A program made the position numbers and the translations under genes. The notes beneath the pieces are model-generated. The model was given only the letters and a program-made list of their open reading frames with translations. It made no database searches and had not been told where the DNA came from. A stretch of DNA of 64,000 nt from NCBI RefSeq assembly GCF_018986915.1, contig NZ_CP076723.1, forward strand, positions 1,149,501 to 1,213,500, written 5' to 3'. Below, one piece after another: positions 1-10,080 of the stretch; within the stretch, counting starts at the first letter, position 1, and every line of letters begins with the position of its first letter. Source of the stretch: Geomonas oryzisoli (lineage in GTDB: Bacteria; Desulfobacterota; Desulfuromonadia; Geobacterales; Geobacteraceae).

Positions 1-520
1 GTTGGTCGGTACTCCGTATAGCATCAACCAGAGGATGGTGCGCGGCCTCGACTACTACACCAGGACCACCTTCGAGATGGTGACCACCATGCTGGGCGCG
101 CAGAGCGCCGTCGCCGCCGGTGGCCGTTACGACGGACTTATCTCGTCCATCGGCGGTCCGCAGATCCCGGGTATTGGTTTCGCCATGGGGGTCGAGCGTG
201 TCGCGCTGCTTTTGGCCGAGAAGGATTTCTCCCGTCGCCCGGATCTCTTCATCGCCGCCCTTGGTGACGAGGCTCATGCCGAAGCCTTCCGCCTCATGAG
301 CGCCCTGCAGCGTCTGGGTCTTGCCGTGGAGATCGACTACGAAGGGAAGAGCCTGAAGAGCCAGATGCGCCGTGCCGACAAATTCAACTCTCGGTTCACG
401 CTCATCATCGGCGGCGACGAGATCTCCCGTGGCACCGCCCCCTTGAAGAACATGGACGGCGGCACCCAGGACGAAGTTGAGCTGAAGGCAGGGGCCATTA
501 GTTCAGCAATGACGGCGTAA
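1..520 (+). CDS. hisS: Histidyl-tRNA synthetase, C-terminal part (5' truncated by window edge)
   Basis: Charges tRNA-His with histidine in the cytoplasm. The reading frame is open to the left edge, so the N-terminal half lies outside the window and only about 172 residues are visible. The class II motifs seen are RGLDYYTRTTFE, GGRYDGLI and the motif 3 stretch GIGFAMGVERVALLL, followed by a C-terminal anticodon-binding domain (DLFIAALGDEA to the end). The stop is TAA at 518-520. Two palindromic elements follow before the convergent pirin gene. The family assignment is clear; the start cannot be given. Confidence 0.95.
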   Translation, partial: LVGTPYSINQRMVRGLDYYTRTTFEMVTTMLGAQSAVAAGGRYDGLISSIGGPQIPGIGFAMGVERVALLLAEKDFSRRPDLFIAALGDEAHAEAFRLMSALQRLGLAVEIDYEGKSLKSQMRRADKFNSRFTLIIGGDEISRGTAPLKNMDGGTQDEVELKAGAISSAMTA

Positions 521-560
521 TTTTAGTTCCGAAAACTGAGCGGTTCGTGCAAAGGATCGA

Positions 561-662
561 GTGACAGTCCCCTCCCCCGGAGGGGGAGGGTTAGGGAGGG
601 GGAGCGATAGCTACAACCTTTCCCCCCTCCCGACCTCCCCCCTCCGGAGGGAGGAGTGTCAC
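561..662. repeat. C/G-rich imperfect palindromic intergenic element
   Basis: The element is bounded by gtgaca at 561 and tgtcac ending at 662. In between are inward-facing runs of cctcccccgg/agggggaggg type, so the whole stretch can fold on itself. A similar element lies at about 15842-15960, which suggests a dispersed REP/MITE-like family. No ORF is supported inside. Confidence 0.6.
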
Positions 663-672
663 CGCTCACATC

Positions 673-721
673 AAAAAGGGGACAGGCTACTTTTTACCGT
701 AAAGTAGCCTGTCCCCTTTTT
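673..721. terminator. Perfect 21-bp inverted repeat, probable bidirectional terminator
   Basis: Arms at 673-693 (aaaaaggggacaggctact plus tt) and 701-721 are exact reverse complements around a 7-nt loop. A-run and T-run flanks let it end transcription from hisS and from the convergent pirin gene. The core 'ggggacaggct' recurs in altered form near 59962-59991, so this may also be a dispersed palindrome. Confidence 0.7.
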
Positions 722-735
722 ATCTGCACAATCGC

Positions 736-1434
736 TTACGGCAGTTCGAAGACCAGCGCCTCGACCGCTTCTTTCGCGGTCAGGCGCAGCAGGTCTTCGT
801 TGCTGACCGCTGCCCCGTCTCCTGCCTCCAAAAGATGGCCGTTCACGAGCAGTTTGCCCCGCGCTACCTGCACCCAGGCATGCTGTCCCGCCGGGAGGCG
901 ATGCACGATTTCCTCGCCCGAGTCCAGGAGTGTCGCGTATAACCGCACGTCCTGGTGGATGGTAACCGAGTCGTCATGCCCGTCCGGGGAAGCAATCAGG
1001 CGCAGGCGGCCACGCTTCTCCTGGTCCGAGAAGTACTTCTGCTCGTAGCTCGGGGTGATCCCGGTCCGCTCGGGCAGGATCCAGATCTGGAAAAAGTGGA
1101 GCGGGTCGACCTTGCTGTCGTTGAACTCGCTGTGGGTAATGCCGGTGCCGGCACTCATACGCTGCACGTCGCCGGGGCGTATCACGGAACCGGTCCCCAT
1201 GCTGTCGCGGTGCGCGAGCGCGCCTTCCAGTACGTAGGAGATGATCTCCATGTCGCGGTGCGGGTGGGTGGGGAAGCCCACTCCGGGTTTTACCCGGTCC
1301 TCGTTGATGACCCGCAGGTCCCTGAATCCCATGTAACGCCGGTCGTAGTAATCGGCGAAGGAAAAGGTGTGGTAGGTGTTGAGCCAGCCGTGATCGGCAT
1401 GGCCTCTGTCGTTTGCTCTTCTGACGGTGATCAT
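736..1434 (-). CDS. Pirin family protein (cupin; YhhW/quercetin dioxygenase-like)
   Basis: Bicupin of the pirin family, 232 residues. The metal site is visible as FPTHPHRDMEIISYVLEG (two His of HPH), then a further His in AHRDS and a Glu downstream in GTGITHSEFN. Family members bind Fe/Ni/Cu; some oxidise quercetin and others act as redox-sensitive co-regulators, and the sequence does not decide between these. The start at 1434 (MITVRRAN) is chosen because AGGAGG lies 7 nt upstream; an in-frame start 24 nt earlier has no such site. It stands alone, convergent with hisS, with a shared hairpin between them. Confidence 0.88.
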   Translation of the reverse strand: MITVRRANDRGHADHGWLNTYHTFSFADYYDRRYMGFRDLRVINEDRVKPGVGFPTHPHRDMEIISYVLEGALAHRDSMGTGSVIRPGDVQRMSAGTGITHSEFNDSKVDPLHFFQIWILPERTGITPSYEQKYFSDQEKRGRLRLIASPDGHDDSVTIHQDVRLYATLLDSGEEIVHRLPAGQHAWVQVARGKLLVNGHLLEAGDGAAVSNEDLLRLTAKEAVEALVFELP

Positions 1435-1685
1435 GGCGTCCTCCTGCCTAAGTTTCACGAATCGTTACAAAAGCCAAACCGTTTGACCTTGTATAATTTG
1501 ATATTAAAGTATATAGCTCCGGTTTGTCAACGGTGTGTCATACTTTGGCCTTTACATCGGCAGCCCCCTAGTGCTAAAACTTCCCTTATTTTTATTGCTC
1601 ATCAGCAACTGGAGCCCGTTGAGCCACGGCTCCTTTTGTCTTTTCTATTCAATCAGTTTCGGTTTCTCGTTAGGGCCTCGGATTT

Positions 1686-4600
1686 ATGGATTCACCTGCC
1701 AATTTCGTACATCTTCATCTGCACTCCCAGTACTCCCTGCTGGACGGCGCCATCCGCATCGGCGACCTGGTCAAGAAGGCCAAGGAATACCACATGCCTG
1801 CGGTGGCGGTTACCGACCACGGCAACATGTTCGGCTCCCTCGAGTTCTTCCTGAAGGCCCAGGACAAGGGGGTCAAGCCGATCCTCGGCTGTGAAGTCTA
1901 TATCGCCCCCGGCTCCCGTCTCGACAAGAAAGCCCCCACCGCCGCTGACCCGGTCACCAGCTACCACCTCATCCTGCTGGCCGAGAACATGACCGGTTTC
2001 AAGAACCTCTGCTACCTCAGCTCTGCCGGCTACAAGGACGGCTTCTACCGTCGCCCCCGCATCGACAAAGAACTGCTGGAGAAGCACAGGGAAGGTCTTA
2101 TCTGCCTCTCCGCCTGTCTCCAGGGAGAGATCGCCTACCTCGCGGGCAGGAACAAGATGGAGGAGGCCAAGGCTGCCGCCATCTGGTACGCCGACATGTT
2201 CCCGGGGAGCTACTATCTCGAGATCCAGGAGAACGGGATCCCAGAGCAGACCATCGCCAACAGGCGGGTGATGGAGATCGCGCGCGAGCTCAACCTGCCG
2301 CTGGTCGCCACCAACGACTGTCACTACCTCAACAAGGAAGACGCCAAGGCGCACGAGATCCTGCTCTGCATCCAGACCGGCAAGACCATGAGCGACCCGA
2401 GCCGGATGCGCTTCACCACTGAGGCCTTCTACGTGAAGAGCCCGGAGGAGATGGCACGGGACTTCCACTATTGCCCCGAGGCGCTGGAAAACACGGTCAA
2501 GATCGCCGAACGCTGCCATTACGAGTTCGATTTCAAGACCTATCACTTCCCGGCCTATGAGGCGCCGCCGGGCGAAACCCTCGATGACCAGCTGGAGCGC
2601 GAGTCCATCCAAGGACTCAAGCTGCGCCTCGAGAAGATCAAGATCAAGTACCCGGACCTGACCCCGGAACAGGAGCAGGCCTACCACGACCGCCTGCGCA
2701 TCGAGCTGGACTGCATCAGGCACATGGGGTTCCCGGGCTACTTCCTCATCGTTGCGGACTTCATCAACTGGGCCAAGGACCACGGCATTCCGGTCGGGCC
2801 GGGCAGGGGCTCGGCGGCCGGTTCGCTGGTCGCCTTCTGCATCAGGATCACCGACATCGACCCGATGCCCTACAACCTGCTGTTCGAGCGATTCCTCAAC
2901 CCCGAACGTATCTCCATGCCGGATATCGACGTCGACTTCTGCCAGGACCGCCGCGAAGAGGTGATCCAGTACATGGTCGAGCGCTACGGCAGGGAGAAGG
3001 TCTGCCAGATCGCCGCCTTCGGTACCATGGCGGCCCGCGGCGTCATCCGTGACGTCGGGCGCGCCCTCGACCTCACCTTCGCTGACGTGGATAAGATCGC
3101 CAAGCTGGTTCCCGAGGTTTTGGGCATCACCTTGGACAAGGCCATCGAGCAGGAGCCCAAACTCAAGGAGTTGATGGCGGCCGACGCGAAGGTGAACGAG
3201 GTCATGACCGTCGCGCTGCGCCTGGAGGGGCTTGCCCGTCACATCTCCACCCACGCGGCGGGCCTCGTCGTTGCGCCCCGGCAGATGGAAGACTTCTGCC
3301 CGGTCTACAAGGACCAGAAGACCGGCTCGCTGACCACCCAGTACTCGATGAAGTACGTGGAGAAGGTCGGCCTGGTGAAGTTCGACTTCCTCGGCCTCAA
3401 GAACCTCACCGTCATCGACAACGCCTGCAAGCACATCCGTAACGGCAAGGATCCCAACTTCGACATCACCCTGTTGACGGACGACGATCCCGAAACCTAC
3501 AAGCTGCTGCAGGCCGGCAACACCACCGGCGTGTTCCAGCTCGAGTCCAGCGGCATGAAGGAGCTCCTGGTCAAGCTGAAGCCCTCCTGCTTCGAGGACA
3601 TCATCGCGGTCTGCGCCCTCTACCGTCCGGGCCCGCTCGGCTCCGGCATGGTGGACGACTTCATCGAGAGAAAGCACGGCCGCAAGCAGACCGTCTACGA
3701 CCTGCCGCAGTTGGAGCCGGTCCTCAAGGACACCTACGGCGTCATCGTCTACCAGGAACAGGTCATGCAGATCTCCCGTTCCCTGGCAGGTTACTCGCTC
3801 GGCGGCGCCGACCTCTTGCGCCGCGCCATGGGTAAGAAAGACGCCGAACAGATGGCGAAGGAACGCCTGAAGTTCATGGAAGGCTCCGAGAAGCTGGGGC
3901 TCGATTCCAAGAAGTGCGCCGCCATCTTCGACCTCATGGCGAAGTTCGCCGAGTACGGCTTCAACAAGTCGCACTCCGCCGCCTATGCCCTGGTCGCCTA
4001 CCAGACCGCATACCTCAAGGCCCACTACCCGGTGGAGTTCATGGCCGCCCTCCTCACCGAGGACATGAGCAACACCGACAAGGTGATCAAGAGCATCGGC
4101 GACTGCCGCGAGATGGGGATCGAGGTGCTCCCGCCTGACATCAACGAGTCGCTGCGCTCTTTCCGCGTGCTTGATACCGCCATGCGCTTCGGCTTGGGCG
4201 CCGTCAAGAACGTGGGCGAGGGGGCCATCGAGGCGATCCTGGAGGCCCGCGGCGATGAGCCCTTCAAGGACATCTTCGACTTCTGCGAGCGGGTCGACCT
4301 GCGCCGCTGCAACAAGAGGGTCATCGAAGCGCTCATAAAAAGCGGTGCCTTCGACTGCACCAAGGCGAAACGCGCCCAGCTCATGGCCGTACTGGAAGAC
4401 GCCGCCGCGCAAGGGCAGCGCGTGCAGCAGGAGCGCGAGAGCGCCCAGGTGTCGCTCTTCGGCATGGCCGAGATCCAGCGCGGCTCCAACGGCGGCGGCA
4501 ACCGGCTCCCCGATATCCCGGAGTGGGACGAGAAGTATCGCCTTGGCTGCGAGAAGGAGGCTATCGGCTTCTTCATCACCGGCCACCCCCTGGACCGCTA

Positions 4601-5162
4601 CGTGGCCGACATGCGCCGCTTCTCCAACGTGGACTGTTCCTCCATCAACGAGGCGAAGGACAAGAGCGAGGTGAAGATCTGCGGCGTCCCGGCAAGCCTC
4701 AAGGAGATCATGACCAAGAAGGGTGACCGGATGGGCTTCGTTACCCTCGAGGACCTGGTCGGCTCGCTGGAGGTGGTGGTCTTCTCCGATGTCTACGCGC
4801 GCTGCTCCGAGTTTCTCAAAGGCGACGATCCGGTGCACATCACCGGTACGGTCGAGCATGGCGAGAAAGGGGCCAAGATCATGGCCAGCGACATCGTCCT
4901 GTTGCGTGATCTGGTGGAGCGGGAGACGCGCAGGGTGAACTTCACCATAGACGCAAAAGAGGCCGATCCCGGGAAGCTGAAGACACTCAAAGACATCATC
5001 TCCCGCTACCAGGGGATCTGTCGCAGCTTCCTGCACCTTGACATAGAAAACAGTTCGCGAGTCACCATCCGCCTTTCCGATGTATACAAAGTGGCCGCCA
5101 GCGAAGAATTAACAGTGGAAGTGAGTAACCTCTTCGGCTATAATGCCGTGTCCTTCGAGTAG
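1686..5162 (+). CDS. dnaE: DNA polymerase III subunit alpha
   Basis: Replicative polymerase catalytic subunit, 1158 residues, the normal length for DnaE. The N-terminal PHP domain begins FVHLHLHSQYSLLDGA, with TDHGNMFG at about residue 40. The polymerase core shows GPGRGSAAGS at about 370 and the catalytic acidic motif PDIDVDF at about 412, followed by RREEVIQYM. The C-terminal third carries helix-hairpin-helix and OB-fold regions (SEVKICGVPASLKEIMTKKG). The start ATG 1686 gives the usual N-terminus. A 250-bp AT-rich gap upstream probably holds its promoter. It is followed 51 nt later by accA, a dnaE-accA neighbourhood also common in proteobacteria. Confidence 0.97.
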   Translation: MDSPANFVHLHLHSQYSLLDGAIRIGDLVKKAKEYHMPAVAVTDHGNMFGSLEFFLKAQDKGVKPILGCEVYIAPGSRLDKKAPTAADPVTSYHLILLAENMTGFKNLCYLSSAGYKDGFYRRPRIDKELLEKHREGLICLSACLQGEIAYLAGRNKMEEAKAAAIWYADMFPGSYYLEIQENGIPEQTIANRRVMEIARELNLPLVATNDCHYLNKEDAKAHEILLCIQTGKTMSDPSRMRFTTEAFYVKSPEEMARDFHYCPEALENTVKIAERCHYEFDFKTYHFPAYEAPPGETLDDQLERESIQGLKLRLEKIKIKYPDLTPEQEQAYHDRLRIELDCIRHMGFPGYFLIVADFINWAKDHGIPVGPGRGSAAGSLVAFCIRITDIDPMPYNLLFERFLNPERISMPDIDVDFCQDRREEVIQYMVERYGREKVCQIAAFGTMAARGVIRDVGRALDLTFADVDKIAKLVPEVLGITLDKAIEQEPKLKELMAADAKVNEVMTVALRLEGLARHISTHAAGLVVAPRQMEDFCPVYKDQKTGSLTTQYSMKYVEKVGLVKFDFLGLKNLTVIDNACKHIRNGKDPNFDITLLTDDDPETYKLLQAGNTTGVFQLESSGMKELLVKLKPSCFEDIIAVCALYRPGPLGSGMVDDFIERKHGRKQTVYDLPQLEPVLKDTYGVIVYQEQVMQISRSLAGYSLGGADLLRRAMGKKDAEQMAKERLKFMEGSEKLGLDSKKCAAIFDLMAKFAEYGFNKSHSAAYALVAYQTAYLKAHYPVEFMAALLTEDMSNTDKVIKSIGDCREMGIEVLPPDINESLRSFRVLDTAMRFGLGAVKNVGEGAIEAILEARGDEPFKDIFDFCERVDLRRCNKRVIEALIKSGAFDCTKAKRAQLMAVLEDAAAQGQRVQQERESAQVSLFGMAEIQRGSNGGGNRLPDIPEWDEKYRLGCEKEAIGFFITGHPLDRYVADMRRFSNVDCSSINEAKDKSEVKICGVPASLKEIMTKKGDRMGFVTLEDLVGSLEVVVFSDVYARCSEFLKGDDPVHITGTVEHGEKGAKIMASDIVLLRDLVERETRRVNFTIDAKEADPGKLKTLKDIISRYQGICRSFLHLDIENSSRVTIRLSDVYKVAASEELTVEVSNLFGYNAVSFE

Positions 5163-5213
5163 CCTCAGGACGAATGCGGTTATTTTTATTTGAAACCAAG
5201 GAGATAGAGATAT

Positions 5214-6173
<960 letters not shown>

Positions 6174-6196
6174 GTAGCCTCGAATATTGTCTCATT

Positions 6197-6229
6197 AGGC
6201 GCATCCCATGTTTGGGTGCGCCTTTTTTT
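6197..6229 (+). terminator. Rho-independent terminator after accA
   Basis: The stem aggcgcatccc/gggtgcgcct with a 6-nt loop is followed by a run of seven T. It closes the dnaE-accA transcript. Confidence 0.88.
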
Positions 6230-6535
6230 GTGGTCTTTCAACACCAAAAGCTCACGAGTAAAAACCTCATTAAAATGAAGCACTTGACTGTGATAAGGCG
6301 GAGGTCGCCGCGAAATGACATGATTGGTTTTCGGCGTAAAAAGCTTTTCTTAATTATTTCGGGATAGTGAGGATCGGCACACAATCTGCTAGCGTAAACA
6401 AACCGATCTCTCCAGATATGCATCCAGCGGAACTGGCGAGCCGGAGATGTACTCTGTCGCAGGATCAGAGACAGACGTAGCTACGGGCATCATTTTAATC
6501 GCCAGTTCTGGCGCAATCAAAAGGGAGGTATGTCT
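6230..6535 (+). other. Long structured leader upstream of lipoprotein gene, no known class
   Basis: Gap without a supported gene. From about 6372 the DNA holds several nested pairings: gatcgg (about 6372) with ccgatc (about 6402); tctcc with ggaga around 6408-6449; and ctctg/cagag around 6453-6471. The tract ggcgagccgg is echoed by atcgccagttctggcg just before the ribosome binding site. I compared it by eye with the c-di-GMP (GEMM) consensus and did not find the GACGCAAAGC or receptor motifs. It may be a 5' UTR with regulatory folding. Confidence 0.35.
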
Positions 6536-7360
6536 ATGAAGAAGATTTTGTTGTTGATCGTGACCTTGTTTCTCGCAGCATGTGGCGGCGGTGGCTCATC
6601 GACCACCGATGTGAACAGCTCGACCCCCACCGGTGCACTGTCCATCACCTTCGCGGGTCAGCAGGGCGCTGCTAAAACCAGTGGTGGCGTTACTACCATA
6701 CTGGACCACAACCGTGTGCGTGTCATCATCACCAACCCGAACCTCAGACTGAACGGCGCTCCCTTCAAGGCTATGCAGGATGTAGCGGCAGTACCGGGGG
6801 CAACCTTCAGCTTCGCGCTTCCTCTGGCCACCGGCTACCTCGTCGAAGCACTTACCTACAACGAGCTCTCCGCCACCTCCAAAGTCCCCGTCGAGTATGC
6901 CGTAGCGAAGGCCGTTTCCGTTGTCAGCGCAGACCCGACCGGCAACAACGTCACCCTGGTCTTGCAGCCTGTCGAGGCCAAACTGGTCGTCCCCGCAACC
7001 GTGCTGCAAGGGAAAGCGGTCACCGTGCTCGCCAACCTCTCCACTGCGTTGGGTCGCACGGCCACCCCGCTGCAGAGCGCATGGTACATGCCGCAGCCGA
7101 AATCCTCGCCTGCCCTCATTTTCACCAACCAGACCAGCGCCTACTCCTACAAGGGCCTCCAGACTGCGACCGCATGGACCGTTACCGGCCCCGGCGAGAG
7201 GATGTACTTCAAAGGCGTGTTCACTCTGAAACCGTACATGCTTGATCCCACCAAGAATGAGACCCTGAAAATGTGGTCTTTCGGCGCTCCCGACCCTGCC
7301 TTCGGGAACGTTTCCTCCGCGATCCTGGCTCCGTATAACGTGAGCATCCCGGTGCCCTAG
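6536..7360 (+). CDS. Secreted lipoprotein of unknown function
   Basis: 274 residues. A short hydrophobic leader ends in the lipobox LAAC (Cys16 from this start), followed by a Gly/Ser-rich linker, so it is a lipid-anchored exported protein. The rest is beta-rich and Thr/Ala/Val-rich, with no motif I recognise. The start at 6536 is chosen over the in-frame ATG at 6530 because GGGAGG ends only 1 nt before the earlier ATG but 7 nt before this one. It is monocistronic, with a folded leader upstream and a terminator downstream. Confidence 0.75.
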   Translation: MKKILLLIVTLFLAACGGGGSSTTDVNSSTPTGALSITFAGQQGAAKTSGGVTTILDHNRVRVIITNPNLRLNGAPFKAMQDVAAVPGATFSFALPLATGYLVEALTYNELSATSKVPVEYAVAKAVSVVSADPTGNNVTLVLQPVEAKLVVPATVLQGKAVTVLANLSTALGRTATPLQSAWYMPQPKSSPALIFTNQTSAYSYKGLQTATAWTVTGPGERMYFKGVFTLKPYMLDPTKNETLKMWSFGAPDPAFGNVSSAILAPYNVSIPVP

Positions 7361-7415
7361 GGGGAACTGCAAAGAGTAATGAAATGATGAGTTAATGGTG
7401 TAATGGAGTGATTGG

Positions 7416-7449
7416 GGGGGCATGGCTGCGATAGCCATGCCCCCTTTTT
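7416..7449 (+). terminator. Rho-independent terminator after lipoprotein gene
   Basis: The stem gggggcatggct/agccatgccccc with a 5-nt loop is followed by five T. Confidence 0.85.
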
Positions 7450-7520
7450 ATGTCCGTTGTGCCGATGCTGGGCTTCCGGCGCAGAACTCTTTGGCGGTGA
7501 TGTGGGAAGGGGGAGGGGGG

Positions 7521-8783
7521 TTAACCTAAGACAAGCGACGCCGCGTGCAGCAGGATGCCGATCATACCGCCGACGAGCGTCCCGTTCATCCTGATGAACT
7601 GAAGATCGGACCCTATGCTGAGCTCGATCTCGTCGATGAATTCCTCGTTCTCCCACTCTTTGACCGTCCCGGCGATGTGTCTGGCCAGGCCGCTTCTCAG
7701 ATCGCCGGCGTACCTTCTCACCACGCCCTCCAGGTGCTCGTTGATGGAATCGGTCAACTCGCCGCTCCGGGACAGGGTGTTCCCCAGCGCCACGGCCGCG
7801 TCGGCAACCTTTTTCTGGATGTTCGAGTGCTCGCGGGCCAGGTCCTGCACCATCCAATCCTTCAGGTCGGTGACCAGGCCCTTGGCATAGTGGGAGAGCT
7901 GCTGGTTGTTGACCAGTTCCTGCTTCAGTTCGGCCACCTTGGCCCGCATCACCTCGTCGTGCTTCAGCTTCACGATGAAGTCACTCACCGCCCGGTCGAA
8001 TTCGTGGCGCAGTTCGTGAGTCGGGTCAGCGTTGACCGCCTCCAGGAAACCGCTCACCTTCCTGACGATCTTCTCCCCGGCGTTACGGGAGAACTGGGGA
8101 CGGTTCGGAATGAACTTGCTCAAAAGCGGGTACTCGGCATCCACCCAGTTGTCCAGGGCAACCGCCACCTTCTCCTGCGATTCCGGGGTCGCCAGCCATC
8201 CTCCCAGGCGTCTGAGCAGTTCGTCGAGCACCACCTGGTGCCTGCTCTCCTTCCTCAGACTCTCCAGGACGTTTGCCGCCGAGGCGGCCGCGTCGAACCT
8301 GTCGATCCGCTCGCCCAAAGCCGCGCTCACCACCTTGCCGACCCGCTCGTCCTCCAGGAACTCGATCGACTCCGAGATGACCCGGGTGATGCCCTTTGCC
8401 AGCCCCTCGGCGTTGTCACGGCTAATAAGGTAGTTGCACAGGTGCCGGGCCGGATCGAATTGCCGCATCCGCTCCACCAGGACCTCGGTGGCGAGGAACT
8501 TCTCCTGGATGAAGCGCCCCATGTTGTCGGCGATACTCTCCTTTTTCTCCGCGACGATGGCCGTGTGCGGGATGGGGAGCCCCAGCGGGTGCCGAAACAG
8601 GGCCACGACCGCGAACCAGTCAGCGAGAGCGCCTACCATGGCGGCCTCGGCGAAGGCGGCGACCCAGCCCCAGGCCCCGGCGCCGTGGTTCAATCGTGCC
8701 ACGATGAAAAGCAAGGCGGCGCCCACAAGCAGGGCGCCGGCAATGGTTTTGTTTCTTTTGAGTGTTGCCTGTCTGATATCCAT
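7521..8783 (-). CDS. DUF445 family membrane protein (YjiN-like)
   Basis: 420 residues. Hydrophobic segments near the N-terminus (TIAGALLVGAALLFIVARL, then a second around AAFAEAAMVGALADWFAVVALF) carry the DUF445 signature ADWFAVVALFRHPLGLPIPHTAI. A long charged helical region, probably cytoplasmic or periplasmic, follows. The C-terminus ends in another hydrophobic helix (GTLVGGMIGILLHAASLVLG). The molecular function of DUF445 proteins is unknown. The start at 8783 (MDIRQATL) is preferred because AAGGAG lies 9 nt upstream; the frame is open 27 nt further. Monocistronic. Confidence 0.85.
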   Translation of the reverse strand: MDIRQATLKRNKTIAGALLVGAALLFIVARLNHGAGAWGWVAAFAEAAMVGALADWFAVVALFRHPLGLPIPHTAIVAEKKESIADNMGRFIQEKFLATEVLVERMRQFDPARHLCNYLISRDNAEGLAKGITRVISESIEFLEDERVGKVVSAALGERIDRFDAAASAANVLESLRKESRHQVVLDELLRRLGGWLATPESQEKVAVALDNWVDAEYPLLSKFIPNRPQFSRNAGEKIVRKVSGFLEAVNADPTHELRHEFDRAVSDFIVKLKHDEVMRAKVAELKQELVNNQQLSHYAKGLVTDLKDWMVQDLAREHSNIQKKVADAAVALGNTLSRSGELTDSINEHLEGVVRRYAGDLRSGLARHIAGTVKEWENEEFIDEIELSIGSDLQFIRMNGTLVGGMIGILLHAASLVLG

Positions 8784-8883
8784 CTGTTTCGACTCCTTGT
8801 TTCCTGGCATTACTGCTGCCGATGGCGGCCCACCTTTTTATCAGGTTGCCGGAAACAAGGCAATAACCAGAATGGCGCTGTAG

Positions 8884-9855
8884 CTAAATGGTGACCCCTC
8901 CGGCCGGGCCGGTGACAGTGACATGGCTTGCCACTTCCGGCGGGTGCATGGTCATGTCGAAGGTCACCAACTCGTTTGCGCTCACCATGTACAACTTGGT
9001 GCCGTCCGCGCTGAAGGTCATCGGGCCGGGCGCATAGGCATTGGTGAAGAAGAGGGCGGTGCCAAGCGGAATGGTTGAGACGTCATAAACAGCGTAGTTT
9101 CCCAGCCCGCCGGCGGGTTCGGCATAGCCCATGAGGAGCAGATCTCCGTCGGGGCTGAGCGCCGCGCCGTTCACCTCGCCGCTGCCTACCGTCGACAACA
9201 GCACCGGTGGGGTGGCGGCCGCATCGAAGACGTTGATCCCACCCTGTCTGAAGCTTGAGATGGCAAAGGAGCCGGTCGGATTGACATAGACGAATTCGGG
9301 GCTCTCGTTCTGCCCGGCGACGGCGGCTATCAGTACCGGTGCGCTGGCGGTGATGTCATAGACGGAGAGGCTGTCGTTGATGGTGTCATCCTTGGGACCG
9401 CCGGTGACAAAGAGGCGTTTGCCGTCGGGCGACACTGCCATGCCACAAAACAGGATGCCGCGTACGGGTGTGGAACTTTGCAGCACCGGCGGCGTGACGG
9501 TAAGGTCGATGATCTTGATGCTGCCGTCGTCCATGGGGCCGCAGCTCACGAAGGCCCTGGTCTGTTCCGGATCGATCGATATGGCATAGGGCTCCGCCCC
9601 CAGCGACACAGTGGCAATGACCTCCATGGGAGCGGTGGTTGTGTCTATGATGGTGATACTGTCCGACCCTCTGTTGATGGCATACAGCCGCGTCTTGCTC
9701 CTGTTGGTCGCCAGCTGTTCAGGCTGCATGCCGACCTTGATGGTTTCCACCAGCTTCGGCTTTTCTTTGCCGATGTCCATCACGCAGATGCTGTCCCCTG
9801 TTTTCTGGGAGAAGTAGAGGTACTGCTGGCCGTTTCTTCGGTAGGGATTGGTCAT
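8884..9855 (-). CDS. YVTN-type beta-propeller protein, no signal peptide
   Basis: 323 residues built of repeated blades of the form 'x-LYAINRGSDSITIIDT', 'AFVSCGPMDDGSIKIIDLT' and 'RLFVTGGPKDDTINDSLSVYD', as in YVTN/lactonase-like seven-bladed propellers. Such proteins are usually exported; here the N-terminus MTNPYRRNGQQYLYFSQ has no leader, so it is predicted to be cytoplasmic. No catalytic residues can be assigned. The start has AAAGGAGA 9 nt upstream. It is divergent from rluB and not obviously in an operon. Confidence 0.75.
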   Translation of the reverse strand: MTNPYRRNGQQYLYFSQKTGDSICVMDIGKEKPKLVETIKVGMQPEQLATNRSKTRLYAINRGSDSITIIDTTTAPMEVIATVSLGAEPYAISIDPEQTRAFVSCGPMDDGSIKIIDLTVTPPVLQSSTPVRGILFCGMAVSPDGKRLFVTGGPKDDTINDSLSVYDITASAPVLIAAVAGQNESPEFVYVNPTGSFAISSFRQGGINVFDAAATPPVLLSTVGSGEVNGAALSPDGDLLLMGYAEPAGGLGNYAVYDVSTIPLGTALFFTNAYAPGPMTFSADGTKLYMVSANELVTFDMTMHPPEVASHVTVTGPAGGVTI

Positions 9856-10080
9856 GTGCAGGATTCTCCTTTGTGAGAGGTAACCGTGGCGTTGCGGTGC
9901 AGGGTGTCCGATCTCGAACCACGAAAGGGTATCAAAGTATGATTAAAAATCTATAACCATAAACGGGCGGGACGGATTGGTCGTGAGAGTCCGGGGTGGG
10001 GTTAAAGCTTGCGGTTGCCACAGCACCATGTTATGAGTAACTTCGTTCACAATACCGGTGGATCCGGGTAAGGAGACTAG

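Noticed and set aside
656..1048. Plus-strand frame opposite the pirin gene
   Set aside because: Begins in the palindromic repeat and translates antisense of pirin.
1692..5036. 1114-codon open frame on the minus strand of dnaE
   Set aside because: Shadow of a high-GC gene; its protein is repetitive Asp/Val/Leu/Gly/His with no family and dnaE is certain.
6370..6535. c-di-GMP (GEMM) riboswitch
   Set aside because: GACGCAAAGC and the GGTAGCCGGGTT receptor are not present.
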